A stretch of DNA of 64,000 nt from Pseudomonas simiae (lineage in GTDB: Bacteria > Pseudomonadota > Gammaproteobacteria > Pseudomonadales > Pseudomonadaceae). The stretch's first letter is position 1; each line of letters opens with the position of its first letter. The position numbers were made by a program, and so were the translations under genes. This document shows, piece by piece, positions 1 through 7,695 of this stretch. The notes below the pieces were generated by a model that searched no databases, had not been told where the DNA came from, and saw only the letters and a program-made list of their open reading frames with translations. The DNA lies in contig NZ_FOKB01000002.1 of NCBI RefSeq assembly GCF_900111895.1, positions 744,001 through 808,000 on the forward strand, given 5' to 3'.

Positions 1-1
1 C

Positions 2-832
2 GCGGTTACCCGCAACCGCCAGCGCCTGACGGCGCTGAAACCGCGCTTGCTGGTGCTGCAATTCGGCGGCGCATCCGGAACCCTGGCAGCGCTTGGTGAG
101 CAGGCCATGCCGGTGGCCGAAGCGCTGGCGGCTGAGTTGCAACTGAGCTTGCCCGAGCAACCCTGGCACACCCAACGGGATCGCTTGGTAGAGTTCGCCA
201 GCGTGCTCGGCCTGATCGCCGGCAGCCTGGGCAAATTGGGCCGTGATATCAGTTTGTTGATGCAGACCGAAGCTGCCGAGGTGTTCGAGCCGTCGGCTCC
301 GGGCAAGGGCGGCTCGTCCACCATGCCGCACAAGCGCAACCCGGTGGGTGCGGCCGTGCTGATCAGCGCCGCTACCCGAGTGCCGGGCCTGGTCTCGACG
401 ATGTTCAGCGCCATGCCCCAAGAGCACGAACGCAGCCTGGGCCTGTGGCATGCGGAATGGGAAACCCTGCCGGAGATCTGCCGTTTGGTGTCCGGCGCTT
501 TACATCAGGCGTTGCTGGTGAGCGAAGGCCTGGAAGTCGATCCGCAGCGCATGGCGCAAAACCTCGACCTGACCCACGGCCTGGTACTGGCCGAGGCCGT
601 CAGCATCGTGCTTGCCCAGCGCCTCGGTCGCGAAACCGCCCACCATCTGCTGGAGCAGTGCTGCAAGCGTGCCGTCGCAGAGGGGCGGCACCTGCGTGCG
701 GTCCTGGCGGACGAGCCGCAAGTCACCGCCGAACTGTCCGCGATTGAGCTGGACCGTTTGCTTGATCCTGCCCACTACCTGGGCCAGGCCCACACCTGGG
801 TCACCCGCGCCGTAGCCGAACACTTTGCTTGA
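2..832 (+). CDS. pcaB: 3-carboxy-cis,cis-muconate cycloisomerase (5'-truncated)
   Basis: Protocatechuate branch of the beta-ketoadipate pathway: converts beta-carboxy-cis,cis-muconate to gamma-carboxymuconolactone in the cytoplasm. The reading frame is open from base 2, so the N-terminal part (roughly 170-180 residues for this family) lies outside the window. The fumarase/aspartase superfamily signature GSSTMPHKRNP is encoded at about 310-342. The C-terminal helical domain is complete and ends LGQAHTWVTRAVAEHFA. The stop lies 10 bases before the GTG of pcaD, and the genes read as one operon pcaB-pcaD-pcaC. Family assignment is firm; only the missing 5' end is uncertain. Confidence 0.95.
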   Translation, partial: AVTRNRQRLTALKPRLLVLQFGGASGTLAALGEQAMPVAEALAAELQLSLPEQPWHTQRDRLVEFASVLGLIAGSLGKLGRDISLLMQTEAAEVFEPSAPGKGGSSTMPHKRNPVGAAVLISAATRVPGLVSTMFSAMPQEHERSLGLWHAEWETLPEICRLVSGALHQALLVSEGLEVDPQRMAQNLDLTHGLVLAEAVSIVLAQRLGRETAHHLLEQCCKRAVAEGRHLRAVLADEPQVTAELSAIELDRLLDPAHYLGQAHTWVTRAVAEHFA

Positions 833-842
833 GGAGACCACC

Positions 843-1634
843 GTGGCATTTGTACAACTCGCCGAGGGCGAACTGCATTACCAATTGGACGGGCCTGAGG
901 GTGCGCCAGTACTGGTGCTCTCCAACTCGCTGGGCACCGACCTGCACATGTGGGACCTCCAGATCCCGGCCTTCACCCAGCATTTTCGCGTGCTGCGTTT
1001 CGATACCCGTGGCCATGGCAAATCCCTGGTTACCCCAGGCCCCTACAGCATTGAGCAACTCGGTCAGGATGTGATCGCGCTGCTGGATGCACTGGATATC
1101 CAACGCGCGCATTTTTGCGGGCTGTCCATGGGCGGCCTGATTGGCCAATGGCTTGGTATCAATGCCGGGCAGCGTTTGCAGCGCCTGGTGGTGTGCAACA
1201 CCGCCGCCAAGATCGGCACGCCCGAGGTGTGGAACCCGCGCATTGAAATGGTGCTGCGTGATGGCGCAGCGGCGATGGTAGCGCTGCGCGATGCATCGAT
1301 TGCACGCTGGTTCACCGCAGACTTTGCGGCCGCCAACCCGTACCAGGCCAAGCAGATTACCGACATGCTGGCGGCCACTTCGCCCGAAGGTTATGCCGCC
1401 AATTGTGCAGCGGTACGTGACGCGGATTTCCGCGAGCAACTGGCTTCGATCACAGTACCGACCCTGGTCATTGCCGGCACTGAAGATGCCGTCACACCGC
1501 CTGCGGGCAGCCACTTTATCCAGAACCATGTACAGGGCGCAGAGTACGCCGAGTTCTATGCGGCGCACTTGTCCAATGTGCAGGCCGGTGCGGCATTCAG
1601 CGACTGCGTCATTGAATTCTTGTTGGGCCACTGA
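843..1634 (+). CDS. pcaD: 3-oxoadipate enol-lactonase
   Basis: Alpha/beta hydrolase that hydrolyses beta-ketoadipate enol-lactone to beta-ketoadipate, the step after PcaC. I chose the GTG at 843, preceded by GAGGAG about 7 bases upstream, over an in-frame upstream start inside pcaB; this gives 263 residues beginning MAFVQLAEGELHYQL, as is usual for PcaD. The nucleophile elbow is GLSMGG (Ser near residue 95), the oxyanion region is SNSLGTDLHMWD, and the catalytic Asp and His appear as GTEDAVTPP and AAHLSN near the C-terminus. It lies between pcaB and pcaC in a tight operon. Confidence 0.95.
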   Translation: MAFVQLAEGELHYQLDGPEGAPVLVLSNSLGTDLHMWDLQIPAFTQHFRVLRFDTRGHGKSLVTPGPYSIEQLGQDVIALLDALDIQRAHFCGLSMGGLIGQWLGINAGQRLQRLVVCNTAAKIGTPEVWNPRIEMVLRDGAAAMVALRDASIARWFTADFAAANPYQAKQITDMLAATSPEGYAANCAAVRDADFREQLASITVPTLVIAGTEDAVTPPAGSHFIQNHVQGAEYAEFYAAHLSNVQAGAAFSDCVIEFLLGH

Positions 1635-1644
1635 GGAGCTTTTC

Positions 1645-2043
1645 GTGGACGAGAAACAACGTTATGCCGAGGGCCTGCAGGTGCGCCGCGAAGTGCTGGG
1701 CGACGCCCATGTCGACCGCAGCCTCAATGCCCTGACCGAATTCAACAGCGAGTTCCAGGAAATGATTACCCGCCATGCCTGGGGTGACATCTGGACCCGT
1801 CCCGGTCTGCCCCGGCACACCCGTAGCCTGATCACCATCGCGATGCTGATCGGCATGAACCGCGGTGAAGAACTCAAGCTGCACCTGCGCGCCGCCGCGA
1901 GCAATGGCGTCACCCGCGCCGAGATCAAGGAAGTGCTGATGCAGAGCGCGATCTACTGCGGGATCCCGGCAGCGAATGCGACGTTTCACCTGGCGGAATC
2001 GGTGTGGGATGAGCTGGGCGTCGAGTCGCGCCAGGCTGACTGA
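1645..2043 (+). CDS. pcaC: 4-carboxymuconolactone decarboxylase
   Basis: Decarboxylates gamma-carboxymuconolactone to beta-ketoadipate enol-lactone. The start is the GTG at 1645 (GAGGAG just upstream), giving 132 residues starting MDEKQRYAEGLQVRREVLGD, the standard PcaC size. Family motifs seen are the WTRPGLPRHTRSLITIAML segment and the AIYCGIPAANATFHLAE helix of the CMD/AhpD-like fold. It sits 10 bases after pcaD. In some bacteria pcaD and pcaC are fused as pcaL; here they are separate. A REPIN follows, which probably marks the 3' end of the operon. Confidence 0.95.
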   Translation: MDEKQRYAEGLQVRREVLGDAHVDRSLNALTEFNSEFQEMITRHAWGDIWTRPGLPRHTRSLITIAMLIGMNRGEELKLHLRAAASNGVTRAEIKEVLMQSAIYCGIPAANATFHLAESVWDELGVESRQAD

Positions 2044-2062
2044 GTTGAAATACGGTCAAAAC

Positions 2063-2150
2063 GTGGGAGCGGACTTGCTCGCGAAAGCGGTGGTTCAGTT
2101 AATACCTGTGCTGACTGACACATCGCATTCGCGAGCAAGCCTGCTCCCAC
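2063..2150. repeat. REPIN-like inverted pair, GCGGGCTTGCTCGCGAA type
   Basis: The left arm GTGGGAGCGGACTTGCTCGC is mirrored by GCGAGCAAGCCTGCTCCCAC at the right end, with about 48 bases between. This is the layout of two REP sequences in opposite orientation, known as a REPIN in fluorescent pseudomonads. It lies between the convergent pcaC and the deacetylase gene. It may also stop transcription. Confidence 0.85.
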
Positions 2151-2176
2151 CGCTAGTCTTTACCGGGTTTTAAACA

Positions 2177-3076
2177 TCAGTGGGAGTCGGCGTCCCACAC
2201 CCAATTCCACACGCCAGGCAGATGCACCTCTTCACTCACATCCTTGACCGTACGCGCCAGCGCCGCGCGCTGAAGCTGGGCCGTGTCGGTGTAGAAGGGC
2301 TCCGCGGACGTCTTCAGGCCGTTGATCCGGGCGCTGTCCAGCAGGATCTGCAGGTACTCCTGCATATGCCGCGCGGTGTAGCGGTTGATGTCGTGGAAGG
2401 TCACCACCACCGGTATCACACCGTCCACCGTCGGCAACTCACCCAACGCAATGCGCTCGCGCACTACCGACAACTGTCGATACAGATTGGCGCGCCTGCG
2501 CGGGCTGCCGTTGAAGCCCCAGATCTTGCCGTCATTGGCACTTAAATCCGTGAGCAGCACGTGCATGCCATGGCGCTGATAGGCGGCGAAGGTGCGGCGG
2601 TCGTAATTCCAGAACGGCGGGCGCACCAGCACCGGCAGGCTGCCGGTGATCGCGGCGATATCGGCCGCGCCTCGGGTGAGGGTGCTTTCCAGTTCCGCGT
2701 CGTTCAGCCAGCGGTGGTTGGTGTGAAACCCGGTGGCGGTGTGGAAGGCCAGGATGTGACCGGCCGCATACTCGCGCTCCATGGTCTTGCGACCCCGTGA
2801 GCTGCCGCCGGAGCGAGCCGCTTCGGTCTGCAGGAAGAACACCGCCTTGATCTGCGGCAGCACCGGGTTCTGCGCCAGGTCGGCTATCACCGACCGGCTC
2901 GGGTTGTTGTAGCCCGACGCACTCGGGCCGTCATCGAAGGTCAGCAGGAAGCGGATCGGCGCCTGGGTTTGCAGGCGCTGTTCGGTCTCTGGCGTCAGGG
3001 CGATGGGCGAGCCAATGCAACCGCTGAGGCTCAAGGCCAGGGTCAGCACGGCGGATGCGATGGCGAAGGATTTCAT
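2177..3076 (-). CDS. Polysaccharide deacetylase family lipoprotein
   Basis: 299 residues with a lipoprotein signal (lipobox LSGC, Cys20), so it should be membrane-anchored and act in the envelope. Carbohydrate esterase 4 (NodB fold) motifs are in order: TFDDGP at about 46-51 (catalytic base and metal Asp), FHTNH-type histidines in the motif HTATGFHTNHRW near 130, and RPPFWNYD. These support a metal-dependent deacetylase of N-acetylated glycans; the natural substrate cannot be told. The gene stands alone, convergent with pcaBDC across a REPIN and downstream of the RTX/M91 gene on the same strand. Confidence 0.85.
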   Translation of the reverse strand: MKSFAIASAVLTLALSLSGCIGSPIALTPETEQRLQTQAPIRFLLTFDDGPSASGYNNPSRSVIADLAQNPVLPQIKAVFFLQTEAARSGGSSRGRKTMEREYAAGHILAFHTATGFHTNHRWLNDAELESTLTRGAADIAAITGSLPVLVRPPFWNYDRRTFAAYQRHGMHVLLTDLSANDGKIWGFNGSPRRRANLYRQLSVVRERIALGELPTVDGVIPVVVTFHDINRYTARHMQEYLQILLDSARINGLKTSAEPFYTDTAQLQRAALARTVKDVSEEVHLPGVWNWVWDADSH

Positions 3077-3194
3077 GGTGTGCGCGGGCTCGAATGGAAG
3101 GCCGCTGCGGGGTGGATCAGCAGCGGCAGGCGCGCACCATACAGCAAGATGGGCGGTGGGAGGTTACAGGCTGACAAACGAGCATCGCTAGGGG

Positions 3195-4697
3195 TCAGCC
3201 CACGTATTGTGTGCGCAGTGGCTTGCCCATCTCTTCAAGCAAGGCGTTTTCAGTGAAGGGTTTGGGGTTGGGGACGGTCGCGGGTGTGGTGGGCAGCCCT
3301 ACGGCCTGACGTTCGCTGTTGGGGACATCGTGTTGCTCGCCCTCGAATGTTTCAGTGGTCGAGCCCGATAAAGCCGTGCCGTTACCAGCGTTATAGGCAT
3401 GAACCATTTCGTGATAGAGCGTCGTGATCGGTGAGTACGTGCTGGCACCCAGTACGTTCAGGGCGGAACGGTTGTAGATGATTTCAGCCCGGTCAGCCCG
3501 AGACCCCGGCACACCGTCGACCATAAACCCCCACTTGGGGTCGTCCCCCACCACGGGGGGCCGTTCGTATTGCAGCAATGCCTTAAGTTCCTGACTGCCA
3601 TAAACGTAGCCGCTACCCACGTCGACCCGATCCTCCATAAGCATCACCGGTGCGCCGTTACGTAGGGCGATCGCATTCATCTCGGCCAGCATCTGTTTGC
3701 CCTGGGGAGAACTGCGCAGCAAGGCCAGATCGTCTTCGACCCTTTGAATAAAATCGGCAGAGCCCTTGATGCGAAAACCTACAAGCGACGACTGGTCGGT
3801 TGTGACGGTGGTCAACACCGAGCCGTTGAGGCGCTTGATCGTATCGCCCGCTTGAGCGTAGATCCGGTCGCCAGGGCGATTGGCAATCACCTTGTCGCAG
3901 CCACTGCCGGTGTAGAACGTGCTGCGATCGTGGCCGATCAAGCGATCGTCACCGGGCCCTCCATGCAACACGGTATGACCGTTGCCCGCGTACAGTAAAT
4001 CCTTACCGTTACCGCCATCCAGGTAGCTGGTTTTGCTTTTTGCACCCGCACCGGCGTAGAGGCGGTCATTGCCGTTGTTGCCGTACATCACGTTGTCGCC
4101 CGTACCGCCGATGAGTGTGTCGTCACCGTCGTTACCTTCGGCATAGCCAAGGCCGCTACCCAGGCGCAGCACATCGTCGCCTTTACCACCGAACAGGCGG
4201 GTGTAGCCCGCGCCGGCCTGCACACGGTCATTGCCGTCGCCAGCCTCCACGATGACGGGCTGCGTCACGTTGGCGTCGATGCGGATGTTGTCGTTACCGC
4301 CGTGGGTCTTGAGATGAAAGGTGAGTGCTTTACCGTCTTTATCCTGACTGTCAAAACGATATAACTGGCCGTTGACCCGAACATCCAGTTGGCCGGAGTA
4401 CGTCTGGCTGATATGGACCTGGTCGGCCTTGTCGCCGGTTTCAAGGATCAGACTGTTGTTCAGGCTGAAGGAGTTGTCTTGCTCCCACACCGACTGGCCG
4501 CTGGCTTTTAAATTGTCGTCATCCAGAAAGGGGTGTCGGTGAGCTTGGACCGGGTTGTCGGGCGTGAGTACCGGGCGGGGGCGTAATACAAGGCCATAGT
4601 GGCTATTGTTGAAGGCTGTAGGGCGCGCAGTCGTCGAACTGTGCGCCCCGGCAGGCAGGTTGGGTTGAGCGTGTGCAATACGGTTTGAAACGTCCAT
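3195..4697 (-). CDS. RTX-repeat protein with C-terminal M91-type (NleD/HopH1-like) zinc protease domain
   Basis: 500 residues with no signal peptide and a polar N-terminus. Residues about 140-290 hold a run of glycine/aspartate nonapeptides (GGKGDDVLR, GNDGDDTLIGG, GNNGNDRLYAG, GGNGKDLLYAG, GGPGDDRLIG), the calcium-binding RTX pattern. The C-terminal domain carries HEMVHAYN at 429-436, with a zinc-type HExxH, and NSERQAVGLP (Glu462), matching the Peptidase_M91 pattern of the type III effectors NleD and HopH1. RTX proteins usually leave by type I secretion, but no transporter genes are nearby. The RTX call is firm; the M91 call is likely. The cellular target is unknown. Confidence 0.75.
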   Translation of the reverse strand: MDVSNRIAHAQPNLPAGAHSSTTARPTAFNNSHYGLVLRPRPVLTPDNPVQAHRHPFLDDDNLKASGQSVWEQDNSFSLNNSLILETGDKADQVHISQTYSGQLDVRVNGQLYRFDSQDKDGKALTFHLKTHGGNDNIRIDANVTQPVIVEAGDGNDRVQAGAGYTRLFGGKGDDVLRLGSGLGYAEGNDGDDTLIGGTGDNVMYGNNGNDRLYAGAGAKSKTSYLDGGNGKDLLYAGNGHTVLHGGPGDDRLIGHDRSTFYTGSGCDKVIANRPGDRIYAQAGDTIKRLNGSVLTTVTTDQSSLVGFRIKGSADFIQRVEDDLALLRSSPQGKQMLAEMNAIALRNGAPVMLMEDRVDVGSGYVYGSQELKALLQYERPPVVGDDPKWGFMVDGVPGSRADRAEIIYNRSALNVLGASTYSPITTLYHEMVHAYNAGNGTALSGSTTETFEGEQHDVPNSERQAVGLPTTPATVPNPKPFTENALLEEMGKPLRTQYVG

Positions 4698-4787
4698 GTG
4701 TAATCCCTATAGGGGGCCTGGTATTGACCCTGTCTCCTGGAATTGTCCTGACGCTTCAGATGGTTCCTCCAGAAATGTAATTCGGTC

Positions 4788-6038
4788 TTACAGCAGGCTG
4801 ATCGGGTAACTGACGATCAACCGGTTTTCATCGAACTCATTGTTGCTGTAGTCACGGCGCATGCTGGAATTACGCAGGCGCACCGTCAGGTTTTTCAGGC
4901 TGCCACTTTGCACGGTGTAGCCCAGTTCGCTTTCGCGGCCCCATTCCTTGCCGTCGGTGACGGTGCCGGTGTGCACGTTGCTGCCGCTGATGTAGCGGTT
5001 CATCAGGGTCAGGCCCGGCACACCGAGGGCGGCGAAGTTGTAGTCGTGGCGTACTTGCCAGGATTTCTCCTGGGCGTTGTCGTAGCTGGCGTTGTAGCTG
5101 TCGTTGGCCAGGGTGCCGCCGCTGGTTCCGTTAACGCGCATCCAGGCGCTGTTGCCGGTGAGTTTCTGCAGGCCGAGGTAGAAGGTGTTGCCGCCGTACT
5201 TGGCGGAGAACAGGCCCGACCAGGTCTTGTTGTCCAGCTCGCCGGCGCGGGCGCTGCCGTCGTCCTTGCCGTAGAAAAAACCGAGGTTGGCGCCCAGGGT
5301 CCAGTTGCCCAGCGGTTGGCTGTGGATCAGGTTGATGAACTGCTGGCTGTAGATGTCTTTGAGTTGGGCATTCCACAGGCCGATCTGGGTGCGCTTGTCG
5401 TTGAACGCGTACTCGGCGCCCTGGAAGTTGAAGCGGTCGGAGGTGAACGCGGTTTTACCGAACATCGACAGGTCGTTCATGCTGCTGTCGTCCCGCGGGC
5501 TGTTGGCACGAAACTGGCCGCCGTAGAGGGTCAGGCCATCGATTTCTTTGGAAGTGATCTGGCCGCCGCGCAGGGTTTGCGGCAGGGAGCGGCCGTCGTC
5601 TGAGCGCAGGATCGGCAGCACCGGCATCCACTCGCCGACCTTCACTTCCGTCTTGGAAATGCGCGCCTTGAACGCCACGCCCAGGCGCCCGAATTCATCC
5701 GCAGGGCGGCCATCATGATCCAACGGCAGCAGTTGGGTACCCCCGGTGCCGCGTCCGCCATCGAGCTTCAACGAATACAACCCCAACACATCCACGCCGA
5801 AACCTACAGTGCCCTGGGTAAAGCCGGACTTGGCGTCGAGGATGAAGCTCTGGGTCCACTCCTGCGCACCCCCCTGGGCCTTGGTGGGGTTGGTGTAATT
5901 GCGGTTGAAGAAGAAATTGCGCAGGTTGAGGTTGGCGCTGGCGTCTTCGAGAAAACCGTGTTCTTCGGCGACGACGGGCAGGGCGAGACTGGCGACAGCG
6001 GTTGCCAGCAGCAGCCGGCGCGGGTGGAAAGTGCTCAT
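4788..6038 (-). CDS. OprD-family outer membrane porin
   Basis: 416 residues from the ATG at 6038, chosen because it begins a clear signal peptide (MSTFHPRRLLLATAVASLALPVVAEE); an upstream in-frame start would bury it. The mature start GFLEDASANLNLRNFFFNR and the alternating beta-strand pattern ending NRLIVSYPISLL are typical of the OprD/Occ family of 18-strand substrate-specific channels. The segment LTLYGGQFRANSPRDDSSMNDL also fits. It could serve uptake of aromatic acids given the nearby pca genes, but no substrate can be assigned. It is not clearly co-transcribed with its neighbours. Confidence 0.9.
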   Translation of the reverse strand: MSTFHPRRLLLATAVASLALPVVAEEHGFLEDASANLNLRNFFFNRNYTNPTKAQGGAQEWTQSFILDAKSGFTQGTVGFGVDVLGLYSLKLDGGRGTGGTQLLPLDHDGRPADEFGRLGVAFKARISKTEVKVGEWMPVLPILRSDDGRSLPQTLRGGQITSKEIDGLTLYGGQFRANSPRDDSSMNDLSMFGKTAFTSDRFNFQGAEYAFNDKRTQIGLWNAQLKDIYSQQFINLIHSQPLGNWTLGANLGFFYGKDDGSARAGELDNKTWSGLFSAKYGGNTFYLGLQKLTGNSAWMRVNGTSGGTLANDSYNASYDNAQEKSWQVRHDYNFAALGVPGLTLMNRYISGSNVHTGTVTDGKEWGRESELGYTVQSGSLKNLTVRLRNSSMRRDYSNNEFDENRLIVSYPISLL

Positions 6039-6173
6039 GGCGAAAGGACCTGTTGTTATTGGGTTTATGCAGGTGGCGGCCATGGTGCGGGGCGGTGCGG
6101 GGGCGAGGAAAGTGGGGAAGGGCGGGTTGTGGGCGATGATCGAACGCAAGTTATCAGGGCAAAAGTGAGGCAT

Positions 6174-6210
6174 AAAAAAACCGCTTCCGGTGAGGGAAGC
6201 GGTTTTTTTT
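6174..6210 (-). terminator. Rho-independent terminator of the emhABC operon
   Basis: The perfect 8-bp stem CCGCTTCC/GGAAGCGG with a 6-base loop is flanked by A7 and T8, so it can work in both directions. It lies 28 bases past the emhC stop on the minus strand and upstream of oprD. Confidence 0.85.
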
Positions 6211-6237
6211 GCAGCGGTGCGACTTTTTACAACACCA

Positions 6238-7695
6238 TCAGAACAACTTCAGCGCCGGTGCTTCTTCTTTCAACGGCTCGTTCTTCGCGGTCTGCTCGTT
6301 CCAGCCGCCGCCGAGGGCCTTGTACAGGTTGACCTCGCTGGTCAGCTGCGCCAGGCGGTCGGTGATCAGCGATTGCTGGGCACTGAACAGTTGGCGTTGG
6401 GCATCGAGGAACGTCAGGTTGCTGTCGACACCAATGCGGTAGCGACGCTCGGCCAGGCGGTAGTAATCCTGGTTGGCTGCGACGAAGCCGCGTTGGGCAT
6501 CCAGTTGCTGCTTGTAGGTTTCACGTGCGGCGAGGCCGTCGGACACTTCCTGGAAGCCGGTCTGGATCGCCTTCTCGTAGTTCGCCACATTGATCTCTTT
6601 CTGGATCTTCGAATAGTCCAGGCTGGCGCGCAGGCTGCCGGCGTTGAAGATCGGGATGTTGATCTGCGGGGCGAACGACCAGGTGCCCGAACCGCCCTTG
6701 AACAAACCGCCCAGGTTCGGGCTTGCGGTGCCGGCGCTGGCGGTCAGGGTGATGCTCGGGAAGAACGCGGCACGCGCCGCGCCGATGTTGGCGTTGGCCG
6801 CCTTGAGGTTGTACTCGGCTTGCACAATGTCGGGACGACGTTGCAGCAGGTCCGATGGCAAGCCGGCCGGCACTTCGCTGAGCAGGTCATCCGACAGCGG
6901 CTTGCTGGTGATATTCGCCGGCAGGCCGGTGCCCAGCAGCAGGGTCAGGCTGTTTTCGTCCTGGGCCACCTGGCGGGTATAGCGTGCCAGGGCAACCCGG
7001 GCGTTTTCCACCGAGGTCCGCGACTGGCTCAGGTCGAGGGCCGAGGCCACGCCGACTTCGTTGCTGCGCGAGGTGAGCTTGAAGCTCTGCTCGTAGGCAT
7101 CCAGGGTGTCCTGGGTGAGCTTGAGCAGTTCCTTGTCGGCCTGCCAGGTCAGGTAGGCATTGGCCACGCTGGCCACCAGGCTGATCTGGGTGCTGCGCCG
7201 CGCTTCTTCAGTGGCGAAGTACTTTTGCAGGGCTTCTTCACTCAGGCTGCGCACGCGACCGAACAGGTCCAGCTCATAAGAACTGATCCCGAGACCGGCC
7301 GAGTATTGGCTGCTGATGGTCGACTCGCCAGTCTGCGACAGGCGGGCCGGAGTGCGCGAACGGCTGCCGCTGCCCGTGGCCGAAACGGCCGGGAACAGGT
7401 CGGCGCGCTGGATCTGGTATTGCGCGGCATACGCGTCGATGTTCAGGGCCGCGACACGCAGGTCACGGTTGTTCACCAGCGCGGTCTGGATCAGCTGTTG
7501 CAGGGCAGGGTCATGGAAAAACTGCTTCCAGCCCTGCTCGGCAGCGGCCTGGCTCGGCGCCTGGGCCGACGAATACGCCGGCCCCTGCGGGAACTGTGCG
7601 GCCACCGGCGCTTCGGGGCGCTGATAGTCAGGTATCAGCGAGCAGCCACTGAGCACGAATGCCGTGACGGCTAGGGAAAGTAGCGACTTGCTCAT
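6238..7695 (-). CDS. emhC: Outer membrane channel of RND multidrug efflux pump (OprM/TtgC/EmhC type)
   Basis: 485 residues. The lipoprotein signal [18 protein letters not shown] (Cys18) anchors the trimeric TolC-like channel in the outer membrane. Two OEP repeats are visible, with typical segments [25 protein letters not shown] and [18 protein letters not shown]. The ATG overlaps the emhB stop by four bases (ATGA), showing translational coupling. Order emhA-emhB-emhC on the minus strand matches the P. fluorescens emhABC and P. putida ttgABC operons. The symbol follows P. fluorescens usage; orthology is inferred. Confidence 0.95.
   Translation of the reverse strand: MSKSLLSLAVTAFVLSGCSLIPDYQRPEAPVAAQFPQGPAYSSAQAPSQAAAEQGWKQFFHDPALQQLIQTALVNNRDLRVAALNIDAYAAQYQIQRADLFPAVSATGSGSRSRTPARLSQTGESTISSQYSAGLGISSYELDLFGRVRSLSEEALQKYFATEEARRSTQISLVASVANAYLTWQADKELLKLTQDTLDAYEQSFKLTSRSNEVGVASALDLSQSRTSVENARVALARYTRQVAQDENSLTLLLGTGLPANITSKPLSDDLLSEVPAGLPSDLLQRRPDIVQAEYNLKAANANIGAARAAFFPSITLTASAGTASPNLGGLFKGGSGTWSFAPQINIPIFNAGSLRASLDYSKIQKEINVANYEKAIQTGFQEVSDGLAARETYKQQLDAQRGFVAANQDYYRLAERRYRIGVDSNLTFLDAQRQLFSAQQSLITDRLAQLTSEVNLYKALGGGWNEQTAKNEPLKEEAPALKLF

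Noticed and set aside
6190..7674. Plus-strand frame of 494 codons opposite emhC
   Set aside because: Composition is that of a shadow (Gln, Gly, Val and Arg-rich), and emhC is certain.
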